A DNA stretch of 64,000 nt from Polymyxa betae (Eukaryota > Endomyxa > Phytomyxea > Plasmodiophorida > Plasmodiophoridae), in assembly GCA_003693705.1 (NCBI GenBank), contig RBZT01000480.1, forward strand, positions 22,702 through 86,701, written 5' to 3'. Shown here piece after piece: positions 1 through 11,453 of this stretch. Positions within the stretch are counted from its first letter, which is position 1. Each line of letters begins with the position of its first letter. The notes beneath the pieces are model-generated. The model ran no database searches and was not told where the DNA came from. It saw only the letters and a list, made by a program, of their open reading frames with translations. The position numbers and the translations under genes were made by a program.

Positions 1-87
1 GAATATGAATATCAATAGATCAAGGAGTCTTCCTATTCATTAAAGTGCACTATGTTTTCAAAACAGTTTTTATCGCGCAAAACTCTA

Positions 88-1106
88 CTCCCTCCGTTCA
101 AAAATAAGTGTCGGAAATGGGTTTTGAAAATATTCAAAAACAAGTGTCGCAATTTTTGTCTCAATAAGTCCGTCCCAGGTGCACTTCTAGAAACATTTAG
201 ATCTCGCTTTATTCATCAGTCTTTAAGCATCTCAATGCTTGATTGATGACGTTTCGTTCAACACTGATTTGCAAAGGAAGACGGTTCTCCTTGATCATCT
301 TCTGCTTCCCCATATAGGGAATTTGTAATCGTTTTCCCCCTCTCTTTTCATTGACTCCAGCATGCATTGCAGTTTAACGCTTGATCTGGCATGTCAAAAA
401 GGACTGCTGCACTACAGATATGAGCTCATCCACGTTTACAGACTTCTTCTTTTGCTGCACAGCCTGAATGGCTCGGAAAAATCCCAAACCTAGGACATTG
501 AAGTCTGGACTATTGGCTGGCACATCCTTTCTATTGTTCGCCTATTTATGTTCAGTTCTTGGGAAAGATCTTAAATGGACCCTTTTTTGAGCTTTCCATT
601 GTTGCTTTTCATCAATAAATTTTCGTAAATTCTGGCGCATATCGTTCCCTAAATGGGCTTCGATCGTGGTGGTACGGCAGGAGCATTATCAGTGCCTGCC
701 ATTTCAGCATCGGAATCATCCGCAATATTACAAGAAAGCTGCTCAGTTATCGATTCGGCTGAGTAGTCAGCCACTTGATGCCTTGCGCCGGCGATTCCAC
801 AGTTCGAGAGTCTATCGACAAGGGAGTCCATTTTGAAATGAGCACATTTCAGCAGAAATGATAACGTTACCACTGGGAGGCTGCGGCGCCCTCTTCACTG
901 CAATGCCTACATTTGCTGAATTTACTATGGAAAGTGAGCTGTGCTCTATCTGCGAGCATAATTTTTTTATTTCCAGCAAAAATTGAGGCTGGGTGATGAA
1001 GGAATCATATAGACATGCATGTAGCAGTTTCCTGGGAAATGGTTAAGATCTGACGTTAATCCGTCACGCAACCGCATTTCCGACACTTATTTTTGAACGG
1101 AGGGAG
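88..1106 (-). mobile_element. Tc1/mariner-like element with Stowaway-type inverted repeats, decayed
   Basis: Seen: a perfect 32-bp terminal inverted repeat at 88-119 and 1075-1106, beginning CTCCCTCCGTTCAAAAATAA on the left and read in reverse complement on the right. Both ends are flanked by TA (86-87 and 1107-1108), the expected target duplication. Known: CTCCCTCCGT is the hallmark terminus of plant Stowaway MITEs and their mariner-like (IS630/Tc1/mariner) parents. The interior holds a transposase remnant on the minus strand (209-523), so this is a damaged, internally deleted parent-type element rather than a pure MITE. At 1,019 bp it is shorter than an intact mariner with a complete transposase. 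Identical termini suggest fairly recent mobility despite the broken gene. Confidence 0.93.
209..523 (-). pseudogene. mariner-like transposase, C-terminal remnant
   Basis: Reading the minus strand from 523 gives the residues VPANSPDFNVLGLGFFRAIQ, which match the region around the last catalytic aspartate of plant-type mariner transposases (typically NSPDLNVLDLGFF). It continues with a basic helix-rich stretch, hits one in-frame stop (374-376), then resumes in the same frame with a GGKRLQIPYMGKQKM-like segment also characteristic of these proteins before stopping at 209-211. The N-terminal helix-turn-helix and the first two catalytic aspartates are not recognisable upstream. A minus-strand reading frame at 649-873 lies inside the element but I cannot align it to transposase. 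The enzyme is therefore inactive; the element would need a helper to move. Confidence 0.88.
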
Positions 1107-1167
1107 TATCAAATATATATTAGGGCATGTATGATAGATTCCTATCGAAGCATCCCATGACGTACGA

Positions 1168-2864
1168 ATGGTGACGGACTCCGTAGCTGATCACTTTAAT
1201 GAATCGATGTGGGTCCATCGTCTGCTGTTATCTATTGCTGTTCTATGTCAGTGTGTGGATATCTGTTTTACATTACCATCATCATCTACATCTGTACCGT
1301 CATGGATACAACGTCATGTAACAGCATTCCAAGAGGTCATATCCAGATCTGTAACATGTAACTGTTGGGATGGTGGGTGCGAAGTCCTAGACGATGGATG
1401 CGATAAACTCAAACAACACAATCTCACACTCGGTGTGTATAGCTACTCTGATTTATTCGATATGTTTGTCGCACTTATAAAGTCCGCAGAATGTTCCACG
1501 CATGTTTCCACTGGAGCGGGGTGCGGCCATCTTACTCACTAGAATGTTCCGAACACTCCAACAGTAACTACATATGGACTCAACCATTAGATCATGTTAC
1601 ACAGCCATATCATGGAGGTGCATTACGTTTACTAATCACTACATTAGTATATGATGATGGTATTGGTGATGTATTTATTGCTTTAGAAACATCACGCACC
1701 AAAAAGCAGATATTCACGGACATGAACATCAGTTTAGTATTTCAATTTCAAAGTCCGACCGGTATGAAAGATCTTCATAATGACTGGACGGAATTCGGCC
1801 TCCAATCGCATCAAATACGTGACGTACACGACCGCAACATTGACGAGATCCGCGACTGGGCCAGCACGTCGTTCGACGCGATCCTGGTCGTACCGTACCA
1901 CCGTCCCGAGTTCCTGACGGGCCTGGCGCTGCCCCTCTACCATATCCGTGAATATCATCTATATGATAGCCCACTTGAAGGGCTCAGCTTCGGCACTTAT
2001 GATAACGGGCACGGCGTGCTGGTCCCCGACGTACCGGCCCCGGACTCGGCGTTCAATGACCCTCGCCTGACGGCACTGTTCGCTGCCATCGCCGAACACG
2101 GGTTCGATTCGTTTCTGGCGTATCTGAAGGGGTTTATGATACGGAGGCGGTTTCTGCGAGCCGCGCTTCGTTACATGAAGCAGCAACGCTCACGCGGTAT
2201 CGTTGTGTTTATGAATGGTAACGTTGATGCCGATACGTTACGTGGTCTGGTGCGTACACGGGTCCGTGTCATTAATATGAATGAGACTACAGATACATCT
2301 ATACAGTGGACATCTCGACATCCATCTGTTACTATCATACAGAATCTATCTGTTACACATAGTGACTTTATGAGATTAATAGATCGTGTATCTGGTCCAT
2401 TTATAGGATGTCGTGGTGGATCATCTATTATGGAAGTTCTATTTACTGGCAGAATACTTTATTATGAACTTCCACATCAAATGTTTCCTCTTATGGTTAT
2501 GTGTGCTCAGATCATTAAACGTATTAATGCAGATCAAGACACACACCTATCACACCTATTTCATCTGTTTATTCGAACGCTACCGGACCAGAATGTGATC
2601 GAGTACCACCTAGGGGGCGGGTCTTGTACGGCGAACGTATTCGGGTCGTGCGCTGGGCCAGATTCGGAACGCCGCTCACTGGACGAGATCGAGAGTTTCC
2701 TGCTACGCAGTGATATATCGGAGTTGCAGGCGGAGATCCGGCGCCTGTGCCAGTACCTCCGAGACGAATGGGATTTTGCCAGATTTTCTCCGACCGTGAT
2801 CGATCGATTGACCACTGAACTCAACGAACGCTACCGCCCATCAACCAGCAAAATGATCGAATAA
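1168..2864 (+). CDS. Unrecognised protein, possible GT-B-like fold; frame break near 1490-1540
   Basis: Not recognised. Two overlapping open frames make up one probable gene: 1168-1542 (hydrophobic leader about residues 16-36, then a Cys-containing segment NCWDGGCEVLDDGC) and an open frame entered near 1491 that runs to 2864. I could not find an intron restoring frame with a good donor and acceptor, so either an unusual intron or a frameshift separates them. The second part has a DDGIGDVFIAL motif near its start and GPFIGCRGGSSIMEVLF near residue 300, a spacing that recalls the N-terminal GxGD loop and the C-terminal Gly/Ser-rich nucleotide-sugar loop of GT-B glycosyltransferases; this is inference only. 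Base composition is odd: about 1780-2230 and 2570-2850 are clearly GC-richer than 1550-1750 and 2270-2560. The leader suggests entry to the secretory pathway. Confidence 0.5.
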
Positions 2865-4735
2865 AAATTGCTCAAATTACAATTCATTCTTTATGGCATT
2901 TCGATCGTTTAGTTTATTAGATGTAATCTGCTTCTATTATGTGATTGCAGGATCTTGATTATTGCATTTCGATTATCGAATGCTGTATAAAAAGTCGGGC
3001 ATCATGTTGCATTCGAACTTCATTACAGGCTACGTTACTGGATTTCATAAGCATGGCATCAGTCGGCTCATCTGTACAAAACCGCAATCGGTGAAGGAAA
3101 CATTAAATGATTGGTGAGCGCTTATCAAAATGTGACAATTTGCACAGAATGAAGACCATTCTATATCTAAATTAGGGTTAGGGTTTACTGTTTCCTGATG
3201 TTATATAACAGGCCGGCAACGTCACAGAAATCGGCTCAATCGGCCGCGCGACTCGCTCCAATATGAACGACTGGCGAGCGCTGCTAATCCGTAGTCACAT
3301 AAACAGCAGAGCTCCGAGTGGTTTCATTACATGATCAGCCAGGTTACGTTACAATCCTGGATCTCTGTGTCAGGTTCACGACTTTCAAGTCGATCTTCTC
3401 GCCATCCCATTAAGCCTTAATCAATCACAGAATACAATCAGTACAACTTAATCATTATTACAGCTTGTCTATCTTGACATCATTGTGTACATAACCGGCC
3501 CAATTTATAGCCGTTAGAGCTTACTCTCTTTGCTTTTCTGTACCCTCTATTCAGTCTATTGCAATGTTCTATCAGCGAAAGCTCTCAGCATCATCCGAAA
3601 CATAGAGACTGATGATCTTTTGCCTGCTGATCGCATTGGCCTTGATTATTCGATTCCATCATAGCTATCTCAGTGGAATATGATCTGAATAAATGCATCT
3701 TTGAACACCGAAATCATGACAGAATGCTTCACCTAGCTGAATGCTGTATTAGTTCATGAATGGTAAGATAAGTCTGTACGTTCGTAGTATGGATATCTAT
3801 CTTACACTCCAATATGGAAGCCCCAAGACAGAGACCGCCGATATCAATGATAATACCGAGTTCAATCCCATTTATTTCTATAAGGAAGCAGATCTATATC
3901 CTCATATTACTATTCATTGTATGATTATGCCACTTCCCAAGAAATGTGTTTCTGCTGACAAACTTGAAGCCAGCATCGCTACCGGTAATTGTTCCAGTAA
4001 CGGAGGAATCCATTTGCCGAGACATGTTGTCAAACGAATTCTGATGCCTGGCGGGATGTTAACTGCAAAGTCCATATCAGAATCCAGTATGTATTTGAGT
4101 ACTTTATATTATAGGTAAACCTGTGTAGTAGGTATTCCTTTTCGTCTTCGTCAAATCAGCACAAATTCGCACCGCTCAAGCATCAGGCAGATGGGGTTTC
4201 CCACATCCTGTCACAACTCATATAAATCCAGCTGTGACATAAAGATCTTCGCTTGCTCATGTTTTTCTGTGGAATGTTTAAGACAAAAGAGGATGTTTTG
4301 AGCCATTAAATCCCTCACCAGCCCAATGTCAAGTTTTCATTAATGGATGCACGTACTGAGCCAATTAAACCGATTGAGAATAGAATTTCTCTCATATAAC
4401 CGCACATTTGCTGACAGCGGAGTCATACTGCCCTTCTTTGGAAGCAGGTTGTGGCTATGCAAATATAAATTTCAGGGCCAATCTCGAGTAGCAAGCTATT
4501 GTAATGAATATTGGATGATTTCAGCATAGCAGATTTCTAACATTGCTACAGTAACAATGGGATGCCTACTACCGGTAGTCGTCGACGATTGAAGGCCCAG
4601 CACTGGCATTTATCAAATGTCTACTTTATCATCTCTAAAGCACGAGAGAGGGCGTAGAATAGCTAACTTCAATGATATTCGTTCATTGCCTATGACAGTG
4701 CTTTGTATTACTGAGCCTAAATGAACGTTCTCATA
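2865..4735. other. Intergenic; one weak ORF, no supported gene
   Basis: An open frame at 3756-4118 (+, 120 codons) has no recognisable domain, no leader and no homologue in the window; I do not call it a gene. A telomere-like motif lies at 3172-3187. I see no RNA gene or inverted-repeat element here. Confidence 0.4.
3172..3187 (+). repeat. Interstitial telomere-like motif (TTAGGG/TTTAGGG type)
   Basis: The bases TTAGGGTTAGGGTTTA occur in an intergenic stretch. Two further TTTAGGG-related motifs lie at 12431 and 61776. They may be ancient repair scars, or promoter-type telo-box elements like those described upstream of plant housekeeping genes. Confidence 0.6.
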
Positions 4736-6773
4736 TTAAAGGCTGGCTCTCTGTAAAGCCTCAGCAACGCGGCGGCCATAGTCAGGATCGCATTTAGAAA
4801 AGTATTCAATAACTCGCTTCTGAATCTTCGGATTGGCATGCTTAACTGATCCAGCGATGTTATTAGCCAAATTAACTCGCTCCTGTTCGTTTAAGACGTT
4901 ACGATACAGCGCCCTTGGCTGAAAGTACGGTTAAATGAAATTTTGAACAAGGGGTCCGATAAACCTGAGCGAAATCGTCGTTCGGGTGACTTTGAGGAAA
5001 ACGGGCAGCTTTACAAGCAGATATCGGGTACGCCTTCGCGGCGTGGGCTTTACTTGGCCTGGGAGTTCCTTCAACGGAGTTAGGGAAGTAATTTGGGCCA
5101 GATCCACCCTGCAAGGAAATGAGCTTTGTAATCTTAGAAGATGAAAAACAGGATTATACATTTCCATTAATGCACATAGAGCCATCTCTCTGATAATTAG
5201 CGACGCCGCTAGCATACGGGCAGTTAACTGGAATTTGGGCATAGTTCACTCCAAGACGATGGCGATGAGTATCAGGATAAGAGAATACGCGAGCCTACAT
5301 TGACAATATAAGACCTGGCAATGGACAATATACACTGATTGAACCTGGAGCATCTTGTCAAGACTAACTTCAATCCCTGGGACAAGGTGCCCTGGGCTGA
5401 ACGCTGATTGCTCAACTTCAGCAAAGTAATTGGTTGGATTGCGGTTCAAAACCAGCTTTCCAACTGGCAGCAAAGGATAATCACTGTGCGGCCAGACCTA
5501 AATGATATTGGGAGTTGAGAGAATTGGGTCAAAGCAAGCTACCTTGGTGACGTCGAAAACATTCCATTTGTATTTATATCCTTCCTCTTCAGACATAACC
5601 TAGGCCCATAAGAGAAGCGTCGCATTAATGCTCACTACGATCTTCACCTGAATATACATAGACCATGTGGCCGATTTTCCGGATTGAATATGGCTAAACA
5701 GATCCCGGGTCGCGTGATCTGGATCTTTCAATCGCATTTCGCCTGCTTGAACACCATTGAAATTCTGTTTAAAATCGTTTCACCATAGGCAATAAACAAG
5801 AAGTACAATCGTCACCTTAATGCCAGCGTCAGTCTTATAATGAAATTTAACCCAGAATGATTCATCGTTAGCGTTAACCATGCGATAGGTGTGAGACGAA
5901 TAACCTTATCCCGACTTAGATAACATCAAACAAAAAACAATGTTACCATTCATGTGGCGATAGCTAGCTGGAGTTCCTCGATCAGACATCAAAATAGTAA
6001 CCTGGTGAATGGACTCAGGAGCAAGACTAATATAACACATCAGAAAAGCAAATGCGTTCTTTGTCATAAGCACTTACGTCAGGAAATCCCAGAACATGTT
6101 GGGATCAGGGCAGTTTGTTGCGGGGTGACGTTTTTGGGTATGGATAAAGTCAGGAAACTGCACTGGTGTCAGACCGCTTCTCCAAACGGTGGCGACTCAC
6201 TTTGCTCGGATCACGAATGAAGAAAACTGGAGTGTTGTTACCGGTCATATCCCAAATACCTTCCTCTGTGTAGTGCTTGACAGCGAATCCACCTACAAAC
6301 GAATGAAATAAGACCAGTGCACATATTTAGTTGGCGGCTTACGGGGATCACGAGCAGCATCAGCTGACCCTTTCTCACCACCGACTGTACTAAAACGAGC
6401 AAAAACAGTAGTTCGCTTTCCAACCTGAATGGCATTTTAAGCTAATTCACCAGAACCTCAGCAAAACTGTTGACCTTGCTAAACACGTTTGCTTTGCAGT
6501 ATCTAGTAATATCGTGAGTGACTTCAAAGTAGCCATAGGCACCGGCGCCCTTAGCGTGCACAACACGTTCCGGAATACGTTCGCGGTCAAAGTGAGCTAA
6601 TTTATCGACCAAATGGAAATCTTCCATCAGAAGCGGTCCATAAGGCCTGCCGACCAATCAATTCGAACAGAGCGTAGACAGGAAGAAAGTCACTACCCAG
6701 CCGATTTGGAATTGTTATCATCATCGATAGGGGCACCATTGCCTGATGTCATGACGACAGACGAGCGAGACAT
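4736..6773 (-). CDS. Catalase (haem monofunctional), multi-exon
   Basis: Converts hydrogen peroxide to water and oxygen. Start at 6773 ([13 protein letters not shown]...). Exon 1 (6697-6773) and exon 2 (6457-6646) join to give [20 protein letters not shown], followed by [20 protein letters not shown], the distal active-site signature with the catalytic His. Later exons give [70 protein letters not shown] and [14 protein letters not shown], the proximal haem-ligand signature containing the Tyr. Roughly eleven exons with introns of about 45-60 nt; about 490 residues, normal for a small-subunit catalase. The protein ends RASL, which is not a textbook PTS1 tripeptide, so peroxisomal import is unproven. 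No frameshift seen. Likely an antioxidant enzyme of the peroxisome or cytosol. Confidence 0.96.
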
Positions 6774-8017
6774 GTTAGAGAATGCAGAGATGTAGACAAG
6801 AACACGATAAGATAATGAATAGTGATATCAATGTTGTCTAAGTGGCTCTATCACACTAATTAAAGTCACTTCTCGCTTCAGCGCAGCCCATTCGCCGCGT
6901 TACCCTACAGCCACCCATTCGGTCGCCCCTGAAGGTCCCCTTTATCGGTAGTTTATTATCGGCAATAATAACCCTGATTGGGTAGGTCTCGGATTCATCA
7001 ACAAATCATCAAAAACAATGCTTGTAAAGCCAAGATGATAAAATGTTTCGGTGAATGATTGTTGAATACAAATGAACGAAACTGCATCTAAACACCAATG
7101 TAGCAGAAATGCTACCTGGGACCTCAGCATTTTCTAATTGACTCTTTGCCGATAAATAGCTTGGCGAGTTAGGTTAAATAAGTTCAAAATTTTAAACTAG
7201 CAGAGATTCCACGCTAGACTAATGCTGACTTGCAAATAAATACCCCCTCTGTGCACAAAAACAATCTTAGCCATATTTAATGTGAATTTTTGTTAAAGTT
7301 TCTCTTCTTGGCACGCAATTTGAAGCTCTGGTGCGAGAACTTGAGTAAAAATTTTCGGCTCCAAAAGAAAATTGATCGCTGAGATAGTGAGATAGTGGCC
7401 ATGCCTTTCTGACCTTGCAACAATGATCGATAAGCGCAATGGAAGTCGGTACAGTATAGGGAACGACTCTTAAATCAAACATATGCAGAAAGATCAGCTC
7501 GACCGAGCCTGCGTTGAAAAAGTTTCAAATTGACGCTTTTAAATCAACAATCAAGAACGTTTTCTGACCAACTATGCCAATTGGACATTTCTTCATTGGA
7601 CAGCGCATATCCACGAAATCGGGTATTCATTACGGGACAGAGAGGTACCAATGTTTGCTCAACAGGAGCTTAAGCCTCAACTGATGGCGAACAAATCTCA
7701 CATGGATGCAGGGAATATGGATCGCATGGGCGCCCAGGTGTGGCTATAGATGGCATGGGCTTTTCTTATCAAAGTTGATACAGAGTAAAAGACTCAATGC
7801 TCACATTCACGAAAATGCCAATATAGAAGTCACCAAGCAATGGGAACCAAATGAATCACTTGACAGTATAATCTTGGCCATAGAAAGCATTCCGCTTTCT
7901 TGGAGTGACAAATCACAATTTAAAGAAAAAAAATGCGAAATATTTTTCCATGATTTCCGTGACTCCGGTTCACCCGAGATGGAATTTCTAACAATTAGCA
8001 TTTGAAATCTGATAGCG
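6774..8017. other. Intergenic; ambiguous open frame before the next gene
   Basis: No supported gene. An open frame at 7706-8005 (+) is in the same reading frame as the gene starting at 8018, separated by one TGA (8003-8005). It could be a 5' part of that gene lost to a stop, or chance. Frames on the minus strand around 6942-7482 show no domain or leader. Confidence 0.4.
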
Positions 8018-8617
8018 ATGGGCCGAGCTGGTGAAGAGTCTGAGGGAATTGACCTCGATAAGGCCATGGCCTCAATGAGCCGAGATAATTTGGAAATGGT
8101 CCTGGCCATTTGTATTCACAAATACCCGGATTGCTACGATATCTTATTGAACGAGCTTCGCAAACCAATCGATCTCTCTCAATTGAACATCGACGATTCT
8201 ATCGACGCTTTAGAAGACGACCCAGAAACCGCGATCGGCCTTCTGACTGATATCATTGAACGTGCCAACTCTTTTACCGACTCGGATTGTATCGCCAACG
8301 CCATTACTATTCTGAGATCGACGACAGAGCTTATCTCCAAAAACACGGACATCATCAAGAATATCGATGACAGCGATTATCTGAAGGAGTTCTGGGTGAT
8401 CCTCGAACAAGCATGGGAATCGCTATTCAACAAAGTCACTGAATATGACAAGATGAAATCATTATTTAGCGATCTGGCAGCATGGCGCAAATCCATAGTT
8501 GGTTGTGCTGGCCCGATCTTCGACGAGTCATTACGGGCACTGAAAGCGAGAATTGAGACCATTCGTGCTGAACGCCCAAAGAAGCGCTCCAAAACCGAAA
8601 TGCTCACATCCAAATAA
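8018..8617 (+). CDS. Possible STS1/Cut8-like nuclear proteasome tether
   Basis: Single-exon, 199 residues, helical and acidic. It begins MGRAGEESEG, has DKAMASMSRDNLEMVLAICI then HKYPDCYDILL near residues 14-48, a central helical part, and a segment FWVILEQAWESLFNKV near 125-140 followed by a WRKSI helix and a basic C-terminus (PKKRSK). The pattern of a short 'leucine-rich helix - HP - helix' start, then paired helices with conserved Trp, resembles the Cut8/STS1 domain that anchors 26S proteasomes at the nuclear envelope; the basic PKKRSK tail could be a nuclear localisation signal. This match is from fold-level resemblance, not a diagnostic motif. Alternative: lineage-specific helical protein. 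Open frame continues 41 codons beyond the TAA stop. Confidence 0.4.
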   Translation: MGRAGEESEGIDLDKAMASMSRDNLEMVLAICIHKYPDCYDILLNELRKPIDLSQLNIDDSIDALEDDPETAIGLLTDIIERANSFTDSDCIANAITILRSTTELISKNTDIIKNIDDSDYLKEFWVILEQAWESLFNKVTEYDKMKSLFSDLAAWRKSIVGCAGPIFDESLRALKARIETIRAERPKKRSKTEMLTSK

Positions 8618-9557
8618 ACTGATTCAATCGTTGAGATACTTGCAGAGTTGTTAGGAGATGAAGATAGACACGATCGTGAAGTCATCCATAATCTCACCAA
8701 TTTGATTGCAATCAAACCTTTTCAATCAGTGATCAACATCTAGCCGTGACTTAAGTCAACTACAAGTATCAAAACGGCGATGTCATTTTGATAGAAGAGT
8801 ATCGCTGTTGATTCTGGAGGAATCTTTCTCCCGATTCCACGATTTCTTGGGTCATATTGTTCAATGTTGGCGAATTTTAAATAGAGAAAAAAAATGGAAG
8901 ACTGATGAAGCGATATACGCTAGACGTTGGAAACAAGAGATGTGAGTGAGGGATTAGCAGGAACCCTATTCAATATCCAGCGCCTTCACATACCATTCCA
9001 ATACTGATTCTAGATATACAGTGAAATATAGCGTTGGTTCTAGAATCTATCAGATTAGGCTGCTGAGAATAGCCAGAGCACCAGCCGTTCCGATGGTGGA
9101 GGTATCAGCTGCGTTAATCACATCGAAGTCATCATAGCCACAAGCGACTCGATTTTCTTGAAGAAAAAAAAAACATCAGGTTTGTGCGTAAGATGTGCGT
9201 TTGCTGACAGGCGCAAAAACTGCTGTGGTAGGGGCGCGGCCAACGCATCTTACTGCCGATTGCGCAGTATTTCAGCCAGTTGATCGAATCTCTTTGCTGC
9301 ATTCGAATCGAGTTGAAACCTCAGTCGCCTTTTATCGGCAATCGTCTGCGAGCAGCTGTCACCTTCCCTCCACGTCTTAGCTGCAAAGTATGTCTCTCTT
9401 TCTACTTCAGCTGTATTTTGGTTCTTGAGCTAGGTTTTGTTTCTAGTCAGTTTGCTCTTTTTCACGATGCCTCTTTCAATTTCAGCTGACGTTTTATGAC
9501 TCTGTTGGCAGCATTTTTGTGTATCATCAATTCTAAGGCTGCTGGATTATAGGCGGA
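8618..9557. other. Intergenic; nothing recognised
   Basis: After the TAA at 8615-8617 the same frame stays open to a TAG at about 8742. The remainder up to 9557 holds only overlapping short frames (9195-9489) without domains. The 5' region of the E2 gene must lie in its last part. Confidence 0.4.
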
Positions 9558-10281
9558 ATGACAACTGAGAATAACGCGGGCTCTTATGGTGCTATCCTGC
9601 TCAGGAATCAACTCAAAGGTTATCCTCTGATTTTGATGTGTATATGAATCTAATTTTTTATGCAGATCTAATCAAGAGTCCTGTTGATGGATTCTCTGTA
9701 GGTCTAGTTGATGATAGCAATATCTATGAATGGCAAGTCATGATTGAAGGTCCATCGGGGACCTTGTTCGAAGGAGGCTTGTTCCCAGCTTTGTTGAAAT
9801 TTCCTTCATCGTATCCAAACTGTAAGTACCATTTAATCGCTTTCGAGCACCCATATTTATCCCATTTTCGTAGCTCCTCCTACCATGATTTTCCAGACAC
9901 CCGATTTTTGGCACCCCAACGTCTATCCTGGTAATTCTTCTGAGGCCGTCTTCACAGCATGTAATCATGTCTGAAATGCAGACGGCCGCGTTTGTATTTC
10001 GATTTTGCACGAGGCCAAAGAAGACGCATTCAACCAGCAAGAATCAATGGAAGAGAAATGGCGTCCTATTCTTGGCGTAACTATCTCTGTCTGTAGTTCT
10101 TTTCCGTTTGTAAAGATGCTTTCAGGTGGAAAGCATTCTGATCAGCGTTGTATCACTATTATCAGACCCGAATCTTGAAAGCCCTGCCAACATTGATGCT
10201 TCTATCAATTTGCTGAGAGATCCAGAAGGATATCGCAAGAGAATCCGGCGACTGGTTCGACGATCTGTTGAAATGATTTAG
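9558..10281 (+). CDS. Ubiquitin-conjugating enzyme E2, UBC7/UBE2G1 type
   Basis: Transfers ubiquitin from E1 to substrates with an E3. Five exons: 9558-9618, 9666-9821, 9874-9930, 9982-10076 and 10126-10281, all GT-AG, giving 174 residues. The UBC fold is complete: YEWQVMIEGPSGTLFEGG, the HPN motif in WHPNVYPDG, and the active-site Cys in DGRVCISILHEAKED. Directly after the Cys comes the extra acidic loop (AKEDAFNQQESMEEKW), the hallmark of the UBC7/UBE2G1/CDC34 class; the C-terminus SPANIDASINLLRDPEGYRK matches UBE2G1/UBC7 rather than CDC34, which has a long acidic tail. The family works in ER-associated degradation and K48-chain formation. No transmembrane anchor, so recruitment would need a partner. 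Complete, no anomalies. Confidence 0.95.
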
Positions 10282-11453
10282 AAAACGTCAAGAACTCTCT
10301 GTGCATATATTTTGACAAACAAGAATTTTCAATCTTGATGCATATATATTTTTCCACCTAATATCAAATCTTTGGCTTTTCCTATATCATATTATTTAGC
10401 TGTTGTAGTGTAAATATTCGGCTTGAGATGGTTTCTCATCCCTCCTCAAATGTCACTTGTCAGCTGACACTTGTATGGGAAAAACATTGCTGCTTTATGT
10501 CTCCATTCTCTGTTTCACGAAAGATTCTGATTTGCACGCTCGACCTCAATGCTGGCCCATTTCTTCATGCTAAGGAAACCAATGACACACGTGGATTGGA
10601 TCCCATGGCCTGATTCCTTTGATCGAATGATATTTTCAGAAGCTGCATGCTCAACTTTGATTCTATTGTCGTTTGCTTTCTAAAATCTGATAGTTGTGCA
10701 GATTTTGGAATTTTACTGAATACTATTGTAAACAAGCAATGAGTAGTTGTGTCTTATCGAATTAAGCAAAGTTTTCTTGCCTATCCCAAAGCTAGAAGAA
10801 AAATAGTTCAAAAACTCTTGATGTCTACCGTTTTAGAGCTACCGTAGAAGACATCTAAACATGATACTCTATGCATTTTCCGAACGTTCTTGATGCCAAC
10901 CTCGTGATTATCCAAGGTCGATAATTCGGCTTAACGACGACGATCTGGAAACTGGACGCATCACAGCGGCGAACTTTAGCATAGATGTGATGAACGTATG
11001 ACTATAACAGACAACATATTCAGAATTCATCTTCGTGAGCCAGCACTGCCAATAATACATCTTAACAATCGCCAACAAAATCTCAACCTGGCATCCCCCT
11101 AGTAAATTCAGCTTGACCCATTGTCTTGAAGCCTTATAAAAAAGCAATGGAGCCAAACCAAGTCATTCTATCAGCTTCTATTGTGAACCTGGCGGATGTG
11201 CTTCATTTAACTGTATTGCTGGCTAATTCGGACCAGATCTAGTGGAATTCGGTTACAAACAATGATCATGTAAACGCTAATAGGGTCGAGCAACGTATCT
11301 GGCAAATATCAGGAGGCTCCTCTGTACGCTTCGTTAATGCAAAGAGAAAACAGATTCAACGGCTCTAAATGTCTGATCTGGGTCGATGAATTTCGCTTTC
11401 GCCGATTCGATCACATAATTAAGTTGGCTACTTTTGTATACTCATTTGCAAAC
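10282..11453. other. Intergenic; nothing recognised
   Basis: Only short frames without domains (10428-10613 +, 10908-11156 -). An in-frame ATG at 11337 lies 117 bases upstream of the preferred start of the next gene. Confidence 0.4.

Noticed and set aside
649-873. Minus-strand ORF within the mariner element
   Set aside because: Does not resemble transposase N-terminus; probably chance within decayed element sequence.
3756-4118. 120-codon ORF
   Set aside because: No leader, domain, homologue or plausible splice partner in the window.
4736-4747. Catalase C-terminus RASL as a peroxisomal signal
   Set aside because: Does not fit the canonical PTS1 tripeptide; recorded as uncertain rather than called.
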